A stretch of DNA of 64,000 nucleotides from Bacteroidota bacterium (lineage in GTDB: Bacteria > Bacteroidota > Bacteroidia > UKL13-3), in NCBI GenBank assembly GCA_027484685.1, contig JAIXSO010000068.1:1-64000 (forward strand), in the 5' to 3' direction. Of this stretch, positions 58,811-64,000 are shown piece by piece; positions within the stretch are counted from its first letter, which is position 1; each line of letters begins with the position of its first letter. The notes under the pieces were generated by a model. The model saw only the letters and a list, made by a program, of their open reading frames with translations. It had not been told where the DNA came from and made no database searches. Position numbers and translations under genes: made by a program.

Positions 58811-59794
58811 GTGAATATTAACAAACTAGCATATTTTCTTTTAGCAATAACTTTTGTAATTGCTTCATGCGAGAAGGATGAACCTACAATAAAACTTCCT
58901 GCGCGTGGCAATACATCATTTATTGTTATTGATAGTTTAGGCAAAGACTTTGAGAAGCAAGCATTTTTTAACTTAAAAGATAGCCAAGTTACTTTGGTTA
59001 ATATCAATAGTTGGGATTTAGCCTTTGAAGCTTCGCCATTTGGCTATAATATTACCATTAATGGTGGAATGGACATGTATGCTGCCAAGGTTAATTCACG
59101 TAAATTTATTAAAAGTTCAAAACCCGATACTTTTAATTATAAATGGGATTCGCCTTGTGGTTGTTACGACTCGTTAGCTATTAACCGTTGGCTTGATGAA
59201 GATAAAATATTTATTTTAGATAGAGGTGGTTATTATAAAACAGACAGGTATTTTCAAATTAAGTTTACTGATGTGAACGCAAATAATTATAAATTTGAAT
59301 ATGCTACACTTGATAATCCTTATGCTGTAACAAGTGTTATTTTGGCAAAAGATTACACCAAACAAAATGTATACTATAGTTTTACCACACCAACCACTTA
59401 TATTAATTTTGAGCCTAAAAAAGAAGATTGGGACTTTTGTTTTTTAAAGTACCGTTATGTGTTTTATGAAAATAACCCAATAGTAAAATATGTGGTGAGA
59501 GGTATTTTTATTAATACTACAAAAAATGCTGTAGCTATTGATAGTACAATTAGCTTTGAAAATATAACACCTTCGTTTGCTCAAAATAACTTGCATTATT
59601 CAAACATGCGCGATGTAATGGGTTACGATTGGAAAGTGTATAATTTTACGACCGGTCAGTATGTGGCGCGAACTAAGGTTAATTATATCATCAGAGATTA
59701 CCGTTCGCACGAAACATATAAATTACGTTTCTTAGATTTTAACAATAATGGCATAAAAGGTACACCCAAGTTTGAGTATCTATTATTAAAATAG
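58811..59794 (+). CDS. HmuY family lipoprotein
   Basis: Lipobox VIASCEK; INSWDLAFEASPFGYNITINGG; DWDFCFLKYRYVF. Confidence 0.85.
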   Translation: MNINKLAYFLLAITFVIASCEKDEPTIKLPARGNTSFIVIDSLGKDFEKQAFFNLKDSQVTLVNINSWDLAFEASPFGYNITINGGMDMYAAKVNSRKFIKSSKPDTFNYKWDSPCGCYDSLAINRWLDEDKIFILDRGGYYKTDRYFQIKFTDVNANNYKFEYATLDNPYAVTSVILAKDYTKQNVYYSFTTPTTYINFEPKKEDWDFCFLKYRYVFYENNPIVKYVVRGIFINTTKNAVAIDSTISFENITPSFAQNNLHYSNMRDVMGYDWKVYNFTTGQYVARTKVNYIIRDYRSHETYKLRFLDFNNNGIKGTPKFEYLLLK

Positions 59795-59800
59795 CTTCAA

Positions 59801-60619
59801 TTATCTTTTATAGTTGTTTATCGCATTTCTTACATTTCCGTGGGTTTTTAGCAATTGTTTGGCTTTGGTTTCACTAATTTTTAGTTCGTCCATAATCATT
59901 TTGGTACCACGGTCAATAAGCTTATTATTACTTAATTGCATATCCACCATTTTGTTGCCTTTTATGCGCCCTAGTTTTATCATTAAGCTGGTGCTAATCA
60001 TGTTCAAAACAAGTTTTTGAGCAGTACCAGCTTTCATACGCGTGCTTCCTGTTACAAATTCTGGTCCAACTACTACTTCTATTGGAAATTGCGCTTCTTG
60101 TGCTATTACGCTTCCTTTATTGCAAACTATACAAGCCGTTTTGTTTCCATTTTTATTGGCTTTTTGCAATGCGCCTAACACATAAGGAGTAGAACCACTT
60201 GCTGCAATACCAATTATGAAATCGTTTTTGGTAATATTATATTCTGTTAAATCTTTCCAACCTTGTTTGGTGTCGTCTTCAGCAAATTCTACCGCTTTTC
60301 TGATAGCCTGGTCTCCACCTGCCATAATTCCTACCACCAATCCATGAGGAACACCAAATGTTGGAGGACACTCACTAGCATCTACTATACCCAATCTGCC
60401 GCTAGTGCCTGCACCAAGGTAAAATAACCTGCCACCATTTTTCATTTCCTTGTATGCCTCGTTTACCACTTTTTTTATTTTGGGTAATACTTTTTTTATG
60501 GACAACGGAACTGTTTGATCTTGTTCGTTTATACTTTTTAGCAGCTCATCGGTGCTCATTTTTTCTAAGTTATTGTATAACGAACTTTGTTCGGTAGTTC
60601 TGGTGGTTTTATTTGTCAT
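59801..60619 (-). CDS. murQ: N-acetylmuramic acid 6-phosphate etherase
   Basis: GRLFYLGAGTSGRLGIVDASECPPTFG, IGIAASGSTPYVLGAL, GSTRMKAGTAQKLVLNM. Confidence 0.96.
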   Translation of the reverse strand: MTNKTTRTTEQSSLYNNLEKMSTDELLKSINEQDQTVPLSIKKVLPKIKKVVNEAYKEMKNGGRLFYLGAGTSGRLGIVDASECPPTFGVPHGLVVGIMAGGDQAIRKAVEFAEDDTKQGWKDLTEYNITKNDFIIGIAASGSTPYVLGALQKANKNGNKTACIVCNKGSVIAQEAQFPIEVVVGPEFVTGSTRMKAGTAQKLVLNMISTSLMIKLGRIKGNKMVDMQLSNNKLIDRGTKMIMDELKISETKAKQLLKTHGNVRNAINNYKR

Positions 60620-60693
60620 TATTTAAAAAATTAAAACTTTAAAAGGCAAAAATGCTTTCTATATTTGCGCAGCAAATTAAATAAAATTATTAC

Positions 60694-62289
60694 ATGAATA
60701 ACAGTTCGCATAAATGGCAACCCTTTATATATTCAATTTTTATAGTACTAGGTATTGGTATTGGCATTATTTTACGGCCAACAAGTGCTACTAGATTTAT
60801 AGGTGCGCAAAATAAGTTTAACGAGTTGATGGGTATTATTCAAAGCGAGTATGTGGACACTGTGAATATGGAAGATATAGAGTCGCAGGCATTTAATGAT
60901 TTGTTAAATAAACTTGACCCTCACTCTGTTTATATTCCTGCTAAAGATTTGCAAGCAGCTAACGAACCTTTAGATGGCAATTTTGAAGGAATTGGCGTTG
61001 AGTTTAATATTGTGAACGATACCATTATGGTGGTTTCTGCTATTAGTGGTGGCCCTTCAGCCGATTTAGGAATACAAAGTGGTGATAGAATTATAAAAGC
61101 AGATACTACTAATTTGGCAGGTGTAAAAATTACCAACGACCAAGTTGTAAAATCGTTAAGAGGCAAAAAAGGAAGCAATGTGTTGGTGACTATTTTTAGG
61201 CCATCTACCAAACAAAAAATTGAATACAATATTACCAGAAATACCATTCCTATTTACAGTGTAGATGCAAGTTTTATGTTAGATAATAAAACGGGTTATA
61301 TTAAAATTAGCCGATTTGGAGCCACTACTCACGAGGAATTTATAGAGGCCATTAACAAACTTAAAAAGCAAAACATGCAAAGCTTGGTGCTTGATTTAAG
61401 AGGCAATCCGGGTGGATATTTAAAAGCTGCAACCGATATTGTGGATGAACTTTTAGATGATGGCAAAATGATAGTGTATACCGAAGGTAGGGCAAAACCT
61501 CGCCAAAGTTATAAAACGGAAAAATCAGGCATTTTTGAAGAAGGAAAATTGGCTGTATTAATTGATGAAGGTTCGGCAAGTGCTAGCGAAATTGTGAGTG
61601 GAGCTATTCAAGATTGGGATAGAGGTTTAGTGGTTGGCCGCAGAAGTTTTGGAAAAGGATTGGTACAAGAACCTTTTGAATTAAGCGATGGAAGTGCCAT
61701 AAGATTAACCATAGCGAGGTATTATACACCAAGCGGACGTTGCATACAAAAAAAATACAGCGAAGGTTACGATAAATATGAAGAGGATTTATTAAACCGC
61801 TTTGAAAATGGTGAGCTAGAAGATGAAGAAAAAATAATTATAAACGATACCACCAAATATTTTACTAAAATAAAAAATCGTGTGGTTTATAGTGGTGGCG
61901 GTATTTCGCCCGATTTCAAGGTAATAATTGATACTTCGTTTAACTCTAAATTTTTAACACATATAGCTGCAGCAGGTTTGTTAAACAAAGCTAGTTACCA
62001 GTACGTGGATGCTAATAGAACTAAATTAAAAAGTTATGCCTCGTTAGAGCAATTTATTACAAAATTCGAGGTGGGAAATGATTTGATACAACAGTTAATA
62101 ACCTTGGCCGAAGCCGAAAAAATAGCCAAACCAACTGCATTAGAATTAGCTCGTTCTGAAACATTTATTAAACAACAGTTGAAAGCATTAATTGCTCGAC
62201 AAATATGGCGCGATGGTGGTTATTTTAAAGTAAATAGCCAAAAAGATAGAACCATTCAAAAAGCAATTTTAGAATTAGAGAAACTGTAA
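60694..62289 (+). CDS. S41 family C-terminal processing peptidase
   Basis: PDZ region; LVLDLRGNPGGYLKAATDIVDELL; DEGSASASEIVSGAIQDWDRGLVVGRRSFGKGLVQ. Confidence 0.95.
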   Translation: MNNSSHKWQPFIYSIFIVLGIGIGIILRPTSATRFIGAQNKFNELMGIIQSEYVDTVNMEDIESQAFNDLLNKLDPHSVYIPAKDLQAANEPLDGNFEGIGVEFNIVNDTIMVVSAISGGPSADLGIQSGDRIIKADTTNLAGVKITNDQVVKSLRGKKGSNVLVTIFRPSTKQKIEYNITRNTIPIYSVDASFMLDNKTGYIKISRFGATTHEEFIEAINKLKKQNMQSLVLDLRGNPGGYLKAATDIVDELLDDGKMIVYTEGRAKPRQSYKTEKSGIFEEGKLAVLIDEGSASASEIVSGAIQDWDRGLVVGRRSFGKGLVQEPFELSDGSAIRLTIARYYTPSGRCIQKKYSEGYDKYEEDLLNRFENGELEDEEKIIINDTTKYFTKIKNRVVYSGGGISPDFKVIIDTSFNSKFLTHIAAAGLLNKASYQYVDANRTKLKSYASLEQFITKFEVGNDLIQQLITLAEAEKIAKPTALELARSETFIKQQLKALIARQIWRDGGYFKVNSQKDRTIQKAILELEKL

Positions 62290-62326
62290 ATAATAGATAG
62301 TTTTATTGCTTATAGAAGTAATAAAA

Positions 62327-62713
62327 CTATTTTTTAAATTTATAATTTAAAATTAGCCAAGCTATTAAACAACCAATGGTATTTGCTACCATATCTAAAT
62401 AATCGAAAGAGCGGTTTGGGAAAACAGTGGCTTGCAATATTTCTATAATTATTCCAAACGCGGTGCCTATTAAAAATGCAGGAAATATGATTTGAAAATT
62501 GGTTGCAGTTATGTTGTTTTTTCTGGTTGCAATAGCAATTAAATAAGTTTCTGTTCCAAACAAAATAAAGTGAACTATTTTATCAATTCTAATTAAACTA
62601 GAAAACTCGAAATGAGGTAAATTATTACCATTAGTGCCACATAAACAGGTAACTATAAATGCCCATAAATAGGCATATTTGTAGGTTTTTAAATGCTTAA
62701 AAATCATGCTCAA
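62327..62713 (-). CDS. VanZ family protein
   Basis: RIDKIVHFILFG...FLIGTAFGIIIEILQ..FPNRSFDYLDMVANTIGCLI. Confidence 0.85.
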   Translation of the reverse strand: MSMIFKHLKTYKYAYLWAFIVTCLCGTNGNNLPHFEFSSLIRIDKIVHFILFGTETYLIAIATRKNNITATNFQIIFPAFLIGTAFGIIIEILQATVFPNRSFDYLDMVANTIGCLIAWLILNYKFKK

Positions 62714-62768
62714 ATATAATTGTTTTATTGAAATAAATAGGCCTGTTTTAAGTAATGTTAAACATAAT

Positions 62769-62790
62769 GTTAAGTAATTAATTACTTAAC
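62769..62790. promoter_or_regulatory. 22-bp perfect palindrome in a divergent intergenic region
   Basis: GTTAAGTAATTAATTACTTAAC. Confidence 0.6.
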
Positions 62791-62844
62791 AATTACATTA
62801 TTTTGAAACCATGAAAATAGCGGAAGTTTGTAAAACTTTTTACC

Positions 62845-63690
62845 ATGAGTAAACGTAAAATTAAACTAGCTGTTATTTCCGATATTCATCTCGGAACTTA
62901 TGGCTGCCAAGCCAAAGCTGTAAACAAATATCTAAAGTCAATTGACCCCGAAATTTTAGTATTAAATGGCGATATAATCGATATTTGGCAATTTAGTAAA
63001 CATTATTGGCCTCAAAGCCACATGAAAGTGGTTCAACGTATTTTTAAAATGTTAAGTAACGGCACAAAAATTTACTATTTAACAGGCAATCATGATGAAA
63101 TGTTGCGTAGATTTACTGATTTTAACTTAGGTAATTTGCAGGTTTTAAATAAGTTGGTTTTAGAACTTGACGGTAAAAAAGCTTGGTTTTTTCATGGCGA
63201 TGTATTTGATATTAGTATGAAACACAGCAAATGGTTAGCTAAACTTGGTGGAGTAGGTTACGATTTATTAATTGTTTTAAACAGCATGGTTAATTTTGTT
63301 TCTGAAAAAATATTAGGTCGCGGACGACTTTCATTTTCAAAAAAAGTAAAACAAGGAGTAAAAAGTGCTATTAAATTTATTGACGATTTTGAAGAAACTA
63401 CCATTCAGTTGGCATTGCAAAAAAAATACGATTATGTAGTTTGTGGTCATATTCATCAGCCAAGTATTAAAACTGTAACTACCGATTTGGGAACGGTAAC
63501 ATATTTAAACAGTGGTGATTGGGTGGAGAATTTAACAGCATTAGAGTACAATGCTGGTATGTGGAAATTGCATCATTATATAGTGGAACCCGAAACTGAG
63601 GAAGAAAAATTGGAACAACAAATGGAAGAATTAGAAAGCAATTCGCTCTTAAATGTTTCTGAGTTGTTTAATAATATTGTAAGTAAATAA
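62845..63690 (+). CDS. UDP-2,3-diacylglucosamine diphosphatase family (LpxH-like) metallophosphoesterase
   Basis: ISDIHLGTYG, NGDIIDIWQFS, LTGNHDEMLR, FFHGDVFD, CGHIHQP. Confidence 0.88.
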   Translation: MSKRKIKLAVISDIHLGTYGCQAKAVNKYLKSIDPEILVLNGDIIDIWQFSKHYWPQSHMKVVQRIFKMLSNGTKIYYLTGNHDEMLRRFTDFNLGNLQVLNKLVLELDGKKAWFFHGDVFDISMKHSKWLAKLGGVGYDLLIVLNSMVNFVSEKILGRGRLSFSKKVKQGVKSAIKFIDDFEETTIQLALQKKYDYVVCGHIHQPSIKTVTTDLGTVTYLNSGDWVENLTALEYNAGMWKLHHYIVEPETEEEKLEQQMEELESNSLLNVSELFNNIVSK

Positions 63691-63694
63691 AAAC

Positions 63695-63967
63695 TTAGCA
63701 GCCACACGTTCTTAATTTTCGGGTGCTTCCATCAGGAAATACTATTTCGAATGCTTTTTGTTGCTCATTAAATCGGGTGGAGTATTTTAACACACCTTTT
63801 CGCCACACTTCTTTTAACACTAATTTACCATCATTGGCATAAAAAAACCAGAAGCCATTTTTTTTGTCATTTTTTAGCTTACCTTTCATTTTTATGACAC
63901 CATTTTCATAATATTCTTTTACTTTTTGCGTTTGCTTTTGGGCTGTTGATAATTTAAAACAAAGCAT
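63695..63967 (-). CDS. MORN-repeat-like small protein, possibly extending past the window
   Basis: EYYENGVIKMKGKLKNDKKNGFWFFYANDGKLV. Confidence 0.55.
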   Translation of the reverse strand: MLCFKLSTAQKQTQKVKEYYENGVIKMKGKLKNDKKNGFWFFYANDGKLVLKEVWRKGVLKYSTRFNEQQKAFEIVFPDGSTRKLRTCGC

Positions 63968-64000
63968 AAAAAATGTAATAAGAATGAAATGTTTGATAAT

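Noticed and set aside
51670-63690. Two LpxH-like phosphoesterases (51670 and 62845) as an unusual duplication
   Set aside because: Members of a broad metallophosphoesterase family and only distantly similar; not evidence of anything unusual

Overview
This is a low-GC chromosomal window from a Bacteroidota member. The call rests on many type IX secretion (T9SS) C-terminal sorting domains, TonB-dependent receptors, and HmuY, DUF4403 and DUF3127 family proteins. All identities come from reading the sequence and translations; no database search was run. Most of the window is ordinary chromosome: hutU, dxs, waaA, rpoD-type sigma factor, mutL, asd, rbfA, murQ, lpxH-like and ctpA-like genes. The accessory content is: (1) an IS982-family element truncating a serine-hydrolase/T9SS gene at the left edge; (2) a compact minus-strand operon, hicB-hicA-AAA ATPase-Toprim protein, bounded by near-identical inverted terminator hairpins, the best candidate for an uncharacterised defence-like system; (3) a cobalamin riboswitch upstream of a BtuB-like receptor, a double-DUF4465 protein, a T9SS surface protein and a BtuG-like beta-propeller lipoprotein; (4) a three-unit array (period 278-280 bp) of REP-like mini-hairpins abutting a Y1 (IS200-like) transposase, where four hairpin types share one consensus with compensatory stem changes; (5) a regulator gene whose leader carries three copies of a 17-nt motif, one inverted and overlapping the start codon; (6) a HmuY-TonB receptor-HmuY haem-uptake-like locus; (7) several dispersed palindromic or MITE-like repeats, a duplicated gene 3' end, duplicated T9SS tails and a homopolymer frameshift. 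No rRNA, tRNA or CRISPR array was recognised.
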